The notes under the pieces are model-generated. The model was not told the DNA's origin. It searched no databases and saw nothing but the letters and a program-made list of their open reading frames with translations. Position numbers and translations under genes: made by a program. Shown here piece after piece: positions 1 through 10,946 of a stretch of DNA of 47,214 bases (its first letter is position 1; every line of letters starts with the position of its first letter). The DNA is from Fragilaria crotonensis. Lineage: Eukaryota; Bacillariophyta; Fragilariophyceae; Fragilariales; Fragilariaceae. The stretch is taken from contig JAKSYS010000503.1 in the NCBI GenBank assembly GCA_022925895.1, positions 1 through 47,214 on the forward strand, in the 5' to 3' direction.

Positions 1-2475
1 TAGTAGTACCAAGCACAAGGTACTGCTACCTGGTACTGTAGTTGGTTGCTGTTTCTCAACTTTCAGCTGGTACGTATGACATAAATACTGTATATAATAA
101 TAAAAACTCCTTGTGGTGGTTTGGCAAGCAGACAAATGCACAGAATTATTATTTGAGACTTGAGACTACTACAACCTACCTAGTACAAGTACCATGACCA
201 GGCGAAAACAAATACTACTAGAGAGAGTACTCGGAGTTTGATATAACGAACTGTACATGTACGCAGTACGCCCTACTACATCGCACTGCCAAGATCGCAG
301 TATGGTAGAAGTGACAAGTCATATATAGTCACATAGTCACATCATATTTAGCAACAAGTCTTGCATAGCTTTTTCCGCGATGTCGATGAATTTCCCTACG
401 ACAAGGATATTGGCTTCCGATCGGCAAGGGAACACGATATAGATGATACTCCGCTCCAACTCCTCTAAGGAAACACGATATAGATGATACTCCGCCCAAC
501 TCCTCTAACTGAATGATGGCGAACCGTTGAAAGTTGTTGAGCTGAAGGAGTAACAGCTAACAACATGTACCAGGTACTCCGTTCACAGAGTGCTTCCAGA
601 ATATTGTCCAGAGTCCGTACGCACGGTCCGACTCTGAACAATGCAGCACTCGAAGTACCCAGAACGATACCCGCTTCCGGCGACCGGTGGTATCAGCTAC
701 CGAAAGTCAACAACTACGCGGAGTCTCGATCAAACACAATGTGCCCTCAGAGAAGTGCAAACATCGAGGGAAGGTCCTCCCTTCTCCATTGAATATCAAA
801 GGTGCGTAACGTGTGCATGCTCAGAACACGCATACCACTCCAGCTGGTATCTTCATGACCCATGAAGATGGTCCAATGTTGATTATGGAGCGATTGGAAA
901 GGCAGGGACTCGATCCTCAAAGTACAAGTACCAATGCGGAGTTGGGAATAGGAACAATACGAACACTAGGAATGGGCCTCATTGTTTCGATAGGAACTCT
1001 CTTTCATGTGGATCCCCAACCTTCTATAGTCCCCAGAGGTCCAACTCCGCAGAGCGTCTTGATCGCCGGGGAGAAGCTAAGAAAATTATCCGTAAGCAGA
1101 AAGGCGACCACCCCTTTGAAACAGTACACACATTAACTTATAAGACGAGATGTTTGTTTTGACACAAAAAGAAATGTAGGTCGTCTATTGGTACATATTA
1201 CATATGAGCCGTGAATCTATCTATTTTGCATGCAGTCACTTTTTCGGTTATGAAATGCCATGCTCCCATTCGTCGGGGTTCAACGTAGACAAATCTTGGT
1301 TTAGCGGGTTGAGTTGACACATCAAGAAATCAACTCTTGTATTCAATCTTCTTTCAAAAAGTTGGTCCGATCGTGTTCCATCATGATAGGCTCCCCTTAT
1401 CCAACAAGGACGAAGTTTGACCTTCGATGTCGCTTTCTTTTGGTATCCCTTGAGTCAGCCACCGGTGTCAACGAAGTAGATGACATTGATGATACCAACA
1501 TAGACTCTGACTCAAGCGATGATATAGGAATCTGGATTAGCGAAGGGACTTGCATAGCAGAGGGAGGGACTGTGGCAACTGTCGTTGGACTCGATGACAG
1601 TTTCATTTGCTTGGTCATTTTTGTATACCTTCAAAATCTTCATCGTAGCGATGATCCATGACGCTAGGGATCGTTGGTGCAGCGACGAGCGCCGTACTTC
1701 GCCTTCAGGGGGGTTACAACTTCCAGCACCCCGGTCGAGTGCAAGTTGTAACAATTGTGGTTGGAGTTGTTGAAAGCTCTAGCTTTTTCCACTTTCTCTA
1801 CTCTAGTAGACCTACTCCGAATTCACCAGCAGCGGTCGGATGAGTGACCAGTAATTACTGCCTCGGAGAACGAAGAAAAAATTGGATCTGTGCATACCGC
1901 AGGCTGTACGCCGAGTATGATGCATGCATAGGGTCAGGGCGCTCCTTCCGGGCGAGCACGCGGGTCACCAATTATTGGATCTGTTTTGGCGATTACTGCG
2001 TACTCCGACTATTTAATAGGTTCTACATGTATGATGTAATGCTGTTCTACTCCGAGTGTATATTATTATACAGTATTGTTGTACTGCAATTAAGATGATC
2101 GCAGGCAGGGAGGGGCGGAGTCGATTTTTTGAAAGTTCGTTTCAATATAAATATTTTAATATATGCTTATTCAAGAATTACTGAAAAACCGACGCTGGTT
2201 CAAATTCGACGACCGACGACCAGTTGTGACGTAGAAGTACGAAGGATGACATCATGACATTCCTCATTTATGTTAGGGATACGGGATAAAACATTTTTCG
2301 CGCCAAATATCTTCGTTGATTCAAACTACCTCCAGTACCAAGAGGGGATCCAAATTGCTCCGCCAGGGTCCTCAGCACACTGCAGTCAAGGTACAAGAAC
2401 CTTGATCTTTGTCATTTTCGACACCACGAGCGATCGAGAACAAACCGAAAGTGTTCTACGGTAGTATCAGGTATC
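1..2475. other. Gene-poor region upstream of primase
   Basis: I recognise no gene here. Several short ORFs exist on both strands (for example 813-1136 and 1314-1661 on +), but none shows a family motif and they overlap each other in different frames. The sequence is rich in the tetranucleotide GTAC in its first 300 bases. A 41-bp tandem duplication lies at 431-511. The last few hundred bases must hold the promoter and 5' leader of the primase gene, but I see no defined element. Confidence 0.5.
431..511. repeat. 41-bp tandem duplication, two copies
   Basis: The segment beginning AACACGATATAGATGATACT at 431 recurs at 472, giving a unit of 41 bp. The second copy lacks one T in the CCGCTCC stretch and diverges at its end. 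It lies in non-coding DNA and no function is apparent. Confidence 0.8.
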
Positions 2476-3919
2476 ATGACAGCCGCCGACGCTACTCCAA
2501 TGGAGTCCGCTGTGACGGAGAGAGGCACCGAAGTGAAGAAAAACGCGGTTGTATTCTCGCCAGAGCTTCTCGCCATGTATTATTCACGTCTTTTCCCGTT
2601 CCACCTCATGTTTGACTGGCTAAGCTACGATCCCGCAGGCACCAGCTCAGAGAAGCTATTCGCAAGGAGAGAATTCTCCTTTACAATTGATGTTGGGGGT
2701 GAGGAAATCTATATTCGCTATCAATCGTACAGCAAGCAAGCTGACTTTCAGGCGGCTATTCTACAACGAAAACCTATGAAGATTGATATTGGGGCCGTTT
2801 TCTCACACCCTCCCAAAGATCACAAAGCGATCGCACACGGGTTTCAGACAGAGCAACGTGAGCTAGTCTTTGATATCGATCTCACGGACTACGACGAAGT
2901 TCGTCAATGCGGGTGCGCTGGGGCAAACATTTGCACAAGGTGCTGGCAAATGATGACAATGGCTGTCAAGGTTATGGAGAAGGGTCTCCGCGAGGATTTT
3001 GGGTTCAAGCATATTGCATGGTTCTACAGTGGACGTCGTGGTGTTCACGCTTGGGTGTGTGACGAGAAGGCTCGTACGCTCAGCAACGAAGCGAGAAGTG
3101 CCGTGGCTTCTTATTTTGAGGTGAGTGTTTCGTCAATGAAGAACGCCATGCAAAGTACGTTTTCCTCACCTGTATCAATGCTTTCTTTCAGGTCAACCTA
3201 GGCACTGACAAGAATAAAAATATCACTCTTCCACAGCCACTGCATCCAATGATGCAGCGTGCCTTATCCATACTGGAACCAATGTTCATCAAGCACATCA
3301 TTCCAAAGTCGGGACACGGCGTTTTGGCGACCGAACAGCAGTGGACGGCTTTGCTTAAGACACTCCTAGCACTGCGGACGCCGTTCGAGAAAATCTTGAG
3401 GAAAAGTGGAGAAAGACAGACTCGACGCCTGTAGAAAAGTGGGAGGAGCTGAAACAGCACCTTGACGTGTTTGTCTCCAAAGCCAAGGGCGGAGGCAAGG
3501 CAGCGAAGACTATGTCAACCTTGGAGAAGAACAAGTTGGAATCGTGGGCAGCTGAGACAGTTTTTCGCCATACCTACCCTCGGTTGGATATCAATGTGTC
3601 AAAAATGCAGAATCACTTGTTGAAATCTCCTTTCTGCGTACATCCCAAGACGGGTCGTGTCTGTATTCCTATTCAAGCAGACAAGATCGATTCTTTCGAC
3701 CCGTTCAGCGTTCCTACTTTACCAGCACTTATGGATGAGCTTGATTCACACAACAAGGCGGACCCCGATTGCAAAATCACTCATGACTGGCAGAAAACTC
3801 GTCTCAAGGAAAGCTTTGAGCCATTCATTCAAAACTTTCTCGAACCCATGCTGAAAGACCTACGAAAACAACAACGAGAGATCGCGGAAGAAAGAGCTGC
3901 CAGAGCTGGGGATTTTTGA
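2476..3919 (+). CDS. PRIM1: DNA primase small (catalytic) subunit
   Basis: This is the catalytic subunit of the polymerase alpha-primase complex, which makes RNA primers in the nucleus. Exon 1 is 2476-3120 and exon 2 runs 3192-3919, joined across a 71-bp GT-AG intron (3121-3191). The metal-binding aspartates are in FDIDLTDYD (D133, D135). A zinc motif follows with cysteines at about 145, 147, 153 and 156, and the conserved SGRRGVH is at 185-191. The order and spacing match human PRIM1. Exon 2 opens VNLGTDKN in frame after splicing, then the frame breaks near 3396-3400, where one missing G in a GG pair would restore LEEKWRKTD and the rest of the protein. I treat that as an assembly error. Total length of about 460 residues is slightly longer than the human protein. 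The start is the ATG at 2476, giving an N terminus of normal length. Confidence 0.93.
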
Positions 3920-3945
3920 TGTGAGACAAATGTAGTGCTCTGAAC

Positions 3946-5520
3946 TTAAATTAAGAAGAAAAAGTGGCGTCGAACAATGTAGGCAGCTGCGAGGCAAGCG
4001 AAAATCAACGGTACAATCAGAGAGTTCACAATGTCAGTATTGATGAGTCGATGCGAAAGCCCAACGGCAAGGATTTGAAGATCTCCGATACATCGAGCAG
4101 CTAGACTCAGAATCGTTACGACAGTTCCGCAGTTGATCGCGATGCTCTTTGTTCGCGAGGGGGCCAACTTGGACATTAGTGACAGCGTCGTTGGCTCGAG
4201 TGCAGTGATACCTGTGAAAGCGATCGACACCCCGCAGAGATACTGAGCTGCACCTATCATCCAATCGTACGGATAATAATAGCCTTTATCGGATGCTCGG
4301 TCGAAGACACCGCGAAGGTGGATCACCAAATTGATGAAGCTTACGTAGTTCACCATTATGCAGAGTCCGATCAATGTGATGACCACGGATCGCTTGATGA
4401 CAGTTCGCTCGTCATAGCTCCGGGAAATGCGTTCTACAGCGTGGTTTATAGGGAGAACAGCGGCTGCCAAGGTTCCCAACAAAAGGCAGGCTTGACTTCC
4501 ATTCCAAAGGAAGTACCGATTCGTAATTATTGCGCACGACGTGAAGAGCATTTCATGGCTGATTCGCACAAACACTATCACTGCGAGTGTAACAGGACTT
4601 CCCACATTGTAGAGGAGTATCCTGCGAAGTCGAGCGAATGTCTTGAACGAACTGAAGGACTTCGCTTTTGCCTTGGCCATTGTCTCACTAGGATTCTTTT
4701 CTTGCTTGGGAATCAAAGAATCCGTTTCTCGGGGCTTCTCCTTCTGGAACTTTTCTTTCTTCCCAGCAGTCCTCGGTGACGTGTATGCTGCCTCTAGTTG
4801 TTCTATCTGGATCGACTTTGAGTCGTCTCGAGCTTTGATTCCTGATCCGAAGAATAGGCTGTCTGGGCTCCCCGTGTCCGAGCTCTCGTCGATACTGGCT
4901 TCGTACTCCTCATCGAGGTCTTCATAATTAGGACTACATCGACCTGCCTCTGTAACGTTGGATTCCTGAAACAATCGAAAGAGCTGAACCCAATGAAAAA
5001 ACCAGCAGCAGGCCATGAAATAACTGCCACTGTGTAGCGAACTGATAGTCGCAACGTTGACGTTCACATCAAACAGAGCAAGGAACCCTCCGATCGCAAG
5101 GCCACAGAATACGCCGAACACGTGGGAGTGAACCAAGTTTGCGGACTCAAACACTACGTGTGGTGCAGGGAGGCAGCTGGAAAGAAGTTGCCTGTGGAGC
5201 AATTCTGCCGAACCGAAGCCAATAAGAAAGCGACCGAAAACTGCGAGGACAACTGACCCCTCGGAAACAGCAAGGGCATGCAAAATGTTGCCGATTATTG
5301 GGAACGCGCTAAAGAGAAGGAAACGGTGACGGAAGTAACCAGTGGTCAGCATGCCCGGCCCTGATCCCTCTACTTCTCGGGATATGCCGTGTAGCTGAAC
5401 CAGCGCTGCAACGAGCGCCCCAAAACTTGCAGCGCCGATAATTAAAGCCGAATGAGCAGAATGGGCTCCAACACCTTGCACGAACGCGGTAGCAGTTGAG
5501 TGTGTAATGTAGTAATTCAT
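3946..5520 (-). CDS. MFS transporter half of an SPX-MFS phosphate transporter
   Basis: A 524-residue polytopic membrane protein with about ten to twelve hydrophobic segments, and a hydrophilic loop near residues 200-290 rich in Asp, Glu, Ser and Lys. The opening MNYYITHSTAT and the later MSKLAPSRTKSIAINCG resemble the membrane part of plant PHT5/VPT vacuolar phosphate transporters, known to move phosphate into the vacuole. It lies directly downstream, on the same strand, of an SPX-domain ORF (5589-8311). The junction carries a GTAAGT donor near 5591 and a TAG acceptor just before this ATG, so the two are probably exons of one gene. The predicted splice leaves the frames one base out of register, which may be another assembly indel. 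Alternatively this ORF is its own gene starting at 5520. The cytosolic SPX domain would sense inositol pyrophosphates. Confidence 0.75.
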   Translation of the reverse strand: MNYYITHSTATAFVQGVGAHSAHSALIIGAASFGALVAALVQLHGISREVEGSGPGMLTTGYFRHRFLLFSAFPIIGNILHALAVSEGSVVLAVFGRFLIGFGSAELLHRQLLSSCLPAPHVVFESANLVHSHVFGVFCGLAIGGFLALFDVNVNVATISSLHSGSYFMACCWFFHWVQLFRLFQESNVTEAGRCSPNYEDLDEEYEASIDESSDTGSPDSLFFGSGIKARDDSKSIQIEQLEAAYTSPRTAGKKEKFQKEKPRETDSLIPKQEKNPSETMAKAKAKSFSSFKTFARLRRILLYNVGSPVTLAVIVFVRISHEMLFTSCAIITNRYFLWNGSQACLLLGTLAAAVLPINHAVERISRSYDERTVIKRSVVITLIGLCIMVNYVSFINLVIHLRGVFDRASDKGYYYPYDWMIGAAQYLCGVSIAFTGITALEPTTLSLMSKLAPSRTKSIAINCGTVVTILSLAARCIGDLQILAVGLSHRLINTDIVNSLIVPLIFACLAAAYIVRRHFFFLI

Positions 5521-5588
5521 CTACGCCGGGGTGAGAAACGGGGTGAGAAACGCGGTGCAGCCAACATAAAATGCATGCAACGACTAAC

Positions 5589-8311
5589 TTACAGTGGAAA
5601 GAAACATCCCGTGCCGTTGAGGCGTAGGGTCGCTGGATTGATACCTTGACCGAGCAAATCCGGAATGTTGCTCATGAATAACTGCCGTGTTTTCTTGTGC
5701 TTACCGTCCAGGTATGTTAGGTCTCCTGATATTGGCATGACGGAAACAGCGGCAACAACATCATCACTACCTTCAATTGCACCTGAGATGCCTTTCACTG
5801 GCATAACACCCATCGCCAGCGTCGAGAGCATGACAGTGCCGATAGGGCTTTCCTTCCACTGACCCTTCTGCAAACCCTCGTAAAGGGCGGACGAATCGAG
5901 TAATAATGCAGCGTCGGGACTGTACAGCACGAAAAAGTCAAGGACCTCACGAGAGCATCCGTCCAATCCTTCGCCGATCACGTTCGCCCCAGAAAACACC
6001 AAGGAAGATCTAGAAATAAAGGCTTTATAGTTGTCCTTCTTTCGCCTGGCCACTTCTCTGAGTGCAAAGATCGACACAACAGTGAATCTGAGTCTCGTTA
6101 ATGAGACTGTCGAAGCTGTGGATGGAGGCCCATCTTCGCCCATTGAGTCGTCAGATCGTTCCGATTCAGCGATTGGGCTTGGTCCGCCTACGACACCTTC
6201 CGAAAATCTTGTTCTTTTCGCCTTCGCCCAACGTGAGGGAGAAAGCCCAAACGACCACGAGAATTCATCGGTGCTGCCCCCAGCAACTCGCTTAGGAGTC
6301 TTCTTCACAGACGATGCTGAATTTAACTTGGCGAGAGCATCAGCACGAGAGTGTGAGACTTCGTACTCAGAGAGTGCAAGCGCAATCGACGAAGAAATAT
6401 CCTGCACAGTGTTTGAATTAGCCAGCTGCTGAATTTTTGTGTCGTACAACCCAGTGAGCTTGTTTTGGTTTATTCCGGTCACGAACACTTGACGAGCATT
6501 ACTGTCGCCAAGCGAACGGGAGACAATGCCTCCCAACGTGAAGGTATTCGGTGTTTCACCTTGTTTCTCAACGTCGTTCATCTCAGTCTGCATTTGGTTC
6601 TGTTGACGCTTGCGATGATAATATCCACCAAGCATTCTGTTCATGAGCAGACGGTCGTGCTTGCGACAGATCTTCCTCACAGCAATCACGTTGACGCAAA
6701 TGAAGCGAAGAAGATGCATCAATTCAACACCTACAGCGGTGTATCCATCGGCTTCGTCGACAGCAAATAATAACAGTAGATCTTCACCGAGAATGTGATC
6801 AATGCGTTGAAAGAGGGGCCGACTCAATCGAAGGTCAGCAAAGTGAGATATCTGTCGCTGCGCAACATCGTAGGACTTGCTTTTGTGCGGCGATTTCCCT
6901 TGACTCAGTCTATCGGTGGTCTTGTTAACCTGTGATTTATTACTGCGGTGCTCGGTTCCTTCCGCAGATAATGTACCGCCAGAGCTCGTCTTCCCAATCG
7001 GGCTGACAAAACTTGGCGATTTGTTTCCAGGCCTGCTGCCATCATAACTATCTGCATCGCCATCAGATGAGTCAGACCAAGCACGTGTGCGCCGCCCTCG
7101 CCGCCCTGTGTCCTCGTCATCGGAGGAAGACGCAGAAGGATGTCGGCCGCTGTCACTCAACGGATTTTCGAACCTTGGCGTTCGGGGATTACGCCGCTTC
7201 ACAGACGAGTTGCTCCCCCCATAATCACTATCGTCGTAGGAAGGAAATCGAAGACTGCCTGCTGTATCTGCCAGTTCTCCCAGCCTCGCCTGAGTGAACA
7301 AAGTAACTTTCTCAACTTCGGCTCTGAGTAGTCCCAGAAAGCGTTCTGTGATAGCTCTCGCCTTTGCATGAGCAATGCGAAGATGACGAGGAACTTTCTT
7401 ATCGCGCCGCCGGTGTTCCCGGGCCAACCATCGTCGTCGTTTGCGACGCTGACGACGTCGTTCCTCCTTGAGTCGTTCTTGGACCAACTCCTCCTTCGTA
7501 CTGGGACGACGACTTGTCGATGGAGGGGCCACAGTCGCCTGCAAAGTGTTAAGGTTTTCGATCTGGGGTGTCCAAGGAGCATGTGAGGTGTCATACAAGT
7601 CTCGCGGAGGAGTCGATGGAAAGAACAAGCCACCCGATGTTGAATGATTGTGCCCGCCCGCCTGCAGGAAGGAGGAAGTTTCGCTGCTGAAGTTTCGTTG
7701 CAAAAGCGATGAGGAGGCAACAACCGTCTCAGTTGCAACGCCCTCCTGATTTTGTAGAATAAAGTTCGTAGGACCTCCAGAATACGCCGCCATGCCGCCT
7801 CCGACAAAGTATTCCGACTCTTGTTTGGCAGGCGTCGACATCACCCTGCGCTTTTTCTTCCTTTCGCCTGCCAGTTTGGTATTGATGCAGCGCTTGACTT
7901 CCATCCCAAACTCACTAAACTAGCGCTTCCACAATTGGAATCTAGATCCACGCTCTCGGCATCGGACTCGGCTTCGTGAGAATACGCAAGGGAGAATGGC
8001 CTGGTGACTTGGTGTGCAGGTTGCATCAGTCGTCGTTCATCGTCACTCGAGAGCAATTCTGCCATCTCTTGTTCGTCATCCGACGATGCGAAGGCAAGGT
8101 CCGAGTCTAACTCAAGAAATAGTTCGTCACGATAGTCAGTCTTCTCGTTCGCGTTCGTATCTTCCACGTTCGAACTACGCTGACGATGGCCCTCTTCCTC
8201 GTAGACGGCCTCGATTTGACTCAGAAGCATCTTTAGCGTCTCGTAGTCCAGGTAAGCCCGCTCCCAACCTGTCCGGCGAGCCATTCGCAGCGAGCTTCCG
8301 AATCCAACCAT
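5589..8311 (-). CDS. SPX domain region of SPX-MFS transporter
   Basis: Two overlapping ORFs (7841-8311, then 5589-7904) make one reading if a base is restored near 7905-7915. The N terminus MVGFGSSLRMARRTGWERAY with DYETLKMLL is the start of an SPX domain. A basic stretch (RRQRRKRRRWLAREHRRR) and a helix RAEVEKVTLF, at about 150-200 of the second ORF, fit the middle SPX segment. VIAVRKICRKHDRL at about 407-420 fits the third SPX helix, whose lysines bind inositol pyrophosphates. The segments are separated by long low-complexity inserts rich in Ser, Asp and Arg, so the domain is far larger than the usual 150-300 residues. The C-terminal 170 residues have no family I recognise. It reads straight into the MFS ORF downstream, so the likely product is one vacuolar phosphate transporter of more than 1400 residues. 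The frame break is probably an assembly error. Confidence 0.72.
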
Positions 8312-8994
8312 GACGCAGTACTGACAAAGGCCCTACCGGTAGGTGGAAATGAGTTCAATCGGGAGCATGTATCATACACTTTTGGTAAATGGAGATGTCA
8401 AGTCAGGCAGGCAATATCCGATTGTGGATCTAAGGTGGAATCGTACAATAACCGCTGCTAAATCTATGAGTGCGTTATAGAGTGATGTTTTGTCCTGATG
8501 GGCGTACCGGTACAAAGATAGTACAGTAAGCCCAAGTATGATCCTACAGTGCCTCAATAAGTAAATTTTCTGCGTCTCGCAGTTGTATGCAATTGCGTCG
8601 TGGTCGAGTACAAGTACTTGTACTTCCATTGAGCATGACTTTGCCAGGGGTGATGGGTGTTAAGATATAAGCCAAAACCAGCTCAACACAAGAATGCACA
8701 GCGATAGCTAACGAGATCTTCTCAAAACTATGGCCAAGACCGTCTGGAATGGTGTAACTTGACATGTCTAGAGGGCAGCCACGAAGCCGCATACATGAAT
8801 CATAAAGATGAAAGATATATAATGTCATTATATTAATACAGAAAACTTAGCTTCATGGTAGCGTTCTAAAATGTGGGAGACGCCAAACGCGCCTCTCCTG
8901 CAAAAATAGCGTAAAATTGGATTGTCGCGTCGACTCAGTAAATGGTGGCTGGTAGACGACTCGAGGCTCCACACTGCGTAAAATTCAAAAATGT
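8312..8994. other. Intergenic region between SPX gene and NTAN1 gene
   Basis: I see no gene or repeat in these 680 bp. It must contain the promoter of the SPX gene (transcribed leftwards) and the 3' end of the NTAN1 gene. The short minus-strand ORFs at 8372-8828 carry no recognisable motif. Confidence 0.5.
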
Positions 8995-10158
8995 TCAAAA
9001 TTGTTTGGATACTTTCCACTGATTTGTCATCTTAATTCGACGAAAGATGGCTGGTTGACGACACCCAGCCCCAAACGCGCGCTCACAATCGACGTGCTTC
9101 ATGAACAAGAGAGTGGCGCGCACCGAAGCACAAAAATCGACCTCTTCAACATCCGGTGACGTCGAGGTATACTTGATCAGCACTGAATCCGGAAGTGACA
9201 GCAACTCATCTAGCTGCTTGAGTGGTGCGTAGCGAAATGGCAGAACCACCATCTTGTTGGAGTTGAACATATGGATGACAGAAAGCTTCTTGCCGCCATT
9301 GCCAGACCAGAGACGAGCCGAACGAAGTAGGGGCGCCGGGCCGGCTACCGCCACATCGACAGTTGCTAAAAATGCATCTCCCGTCTGGATCGAGATACCC
9401 AGCCCACGCCCGATTGGACACGCACGACCGTCGTCGTTCATGGAGGATACAGCGCAGAGCTTTAATGTAAGTGTCAGCACTTGCGACTGCTCTGCAGCAA
9501 CGTCCACCAGCAGGCGCATCATAAAGTTGGCAATGGCGCGCGACGAATCGTCATGGTCTTCGAAGCCGCCCATCACGTAAACATCGATGTTCACAAGGCC
9601 AGATCCGCATTCCGACTTCTTTTCTTCGCCATCGCTGTGGAAAACTACATGCTTGGTAATCATGTTCCGAATGCAGGACTCATATCCAGCTGCATCAATG
9701 TGTGTCAAGCTGACCATGGGCCCCTTCTCTGACGAGCTTCGAAATGCAAGAATATGACAGGTAGTAGCCTTATCAGAAGCGATGACATCACATTGTTGTG
9801 AGGTGGCGTACGCTGCCTCGCCTTGGCCAACATACAGGAGCCGATCACTTGAAGCAGCAGTGAAGTGCCGAGGAGTGTTAGCCAGCAATTCATCAGCAGT
9901 TTCCATCAACTGAGGGATCGATCTCAAGTGGATGTCAACAGCATCGAAAGAAGCAGGGAGATAGAGATGGTTTTCTCTCTGCGCCGCTGAGGAAAAGCAG
10001 GAATCGCCCTCGCCGTCACTGCAGCTGTCTTCCGGAAGCAGAAGGTGTGTACGGACGTATGTCGATTCTTTCTCGTACGAGTTCAGCTCCAGATCAAACT
10101 TTCTAACATCATCAAGGCTCTCAAGAGTACTGGTGGAATTTGAGGTGGCGATAACCAT
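8995..10158 (-). CDS. NTAN1: Protein N-terminal asparagine amidohydrolase
   Basis: NTAN1 deamidates N-terminal asparagine to aspartate, turning a tertiary destabilising residue into a secondary one in the Arg/N-degron pathway. The evidence is a collinear set of NTAN1 motifs: LYVGQGEAAYAT, then DKATTCHILAFR with the expected catalytic Cys in TTCH, then VSLTHIDAAG, VYVMGGFEDHDDSSR, YTSTSPDVE and RATLLFMKHVDCE near the end. I chose the ATG at 10158; an upstream in-frame ATG at 10296 would add 46 poorly conserved residues. From 10158 the protein is about 387 residues against about 310 in animals, the excess being an N-terminal extension. No intron is needed and the frame is intact. Confidence 0.87.
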   Translation of the reverse strand: MVIATSNSTSTLESLDDVRKFDLELNSYEKESTYVRTHLLLPEDSCSDGEGDSCFSSAAQRENHLYLPASFDAVDIHLRSIPQLMETADELLANTPRHFTAASSDRLLYVGQGEAAYATSQQCDVIASDKATTCHILAFRSSSEKGPMVSLTHIDAAGYESCIRNMITKHVVFHSDGEEKKSECGSGLVNIDVYVMGGFEDHDDSSRAIANFMMRLLVDVAAEQSQVLTLTLKLCAVSSMNDDGRACPIGRGLGISIQTGDAFLATVDVAVAGPAPLLRSARLWSGNGGKKLSVIHMFNSNKMVVLPFRYAPLKQLDELLSLPDSVLIKYTSTSPDVEEVDFCASVRATLLFMKHVDCERAFGAGCRQPAIFRRIKMTNQWKVSKQF

Positions 10159-10296
10159 TTTACGTTTGTTGTGATACTTCGGAATGGATTCTGACGATCT
10201 CAATAAAGGGTGTGACCAACATGTGTCGGCACTTCGGTAAAAGGAATATGTCATCCGAATACGCGATGATGTACAAATCACACACGTACAATACAC

Positions 10297-10946
10297 TCGA
10301 GTCTCACGAACTTCCCGACCTTGACTTACGATGTGCCCGACAGAGTAAGGTTGGATATTGGGCCACGTGAGCTCACGATCTCTACTTAAATTAATGGGAT
10401 GGCAACCTCCATTTTAGCTTCTTCGAATAATACCGAAAGCAGTGCAATATGGGGCAGTAGCGTCCTGATAAACTCCGGAAGTTTAAACACAGATGCCTCT
10501 GCATACAACCCGGAGCGCAGCAGTAGAGCGTAGTAGTACTGAAGTACTTGAACGAGCAATTACAGTATGTAATACAAGGTCCATTATTGTACATGTACAT
10601 GCGTTTTACAACCGATGTTGTACTTCTCTCTCCCGGATTTCGTGGGATTCCACGACTTCTGGTATCCGAGATCCAGTGCGTACCCTCCCAAAAAAGAGGG
10701 TGCGGATAACACGGTTTGTGTAGCTTTTTCGTAGAAATATACCCGAAAAATAGGAGAGTACCATCGATTCCTCCTTACAACCACACGTTTTAGATAATGT
10801 TGATATTACTTAGTTGGACTTACAACTTTACAACTGCTAAGAAAGGTACGTCTTCGCATTTGGAAGGGTATCACAAGTGGTACTACATTCTGTAATTCTG
10901 CGAGAAGAATACATAAATTTCTTGTGCACTTTCCAGCAGCACCACC
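10297..10946. other. Intergenic region upstream of Crypton remnant
   Basis: I recognise no gene. A small inverted repeat, ACCCTC and GAGGGT around an A-rich loop, lies at 10682-10701. GTAC-containing motifs are frequent between 10530 and 10640. The left end of the Crypton-like element may lie here, but Cryptons lack terminal inverted repeats and I cannot define the edge. Confidence 0.45.

Noticed and set aside
2190-2216. T-loop-like word GGTTCAAATTC suggesting a tRNA gene
   Set aside because: No A box or cloverleaf can be built in the preceding 70 bases, which are AT-rich.
4318-4779. Plus-strand ORF of 153 residues
   Set aside because: It lies antisense to the MFS transporter, which has clear family motifs and membrane segments.
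7199-7807. Minus-strand ORF of 202 residues
   Set aside because: It overlaps the SPX ORF in another frame and is Arg/Leu-rich from frame-shifted low-complexity sequence.
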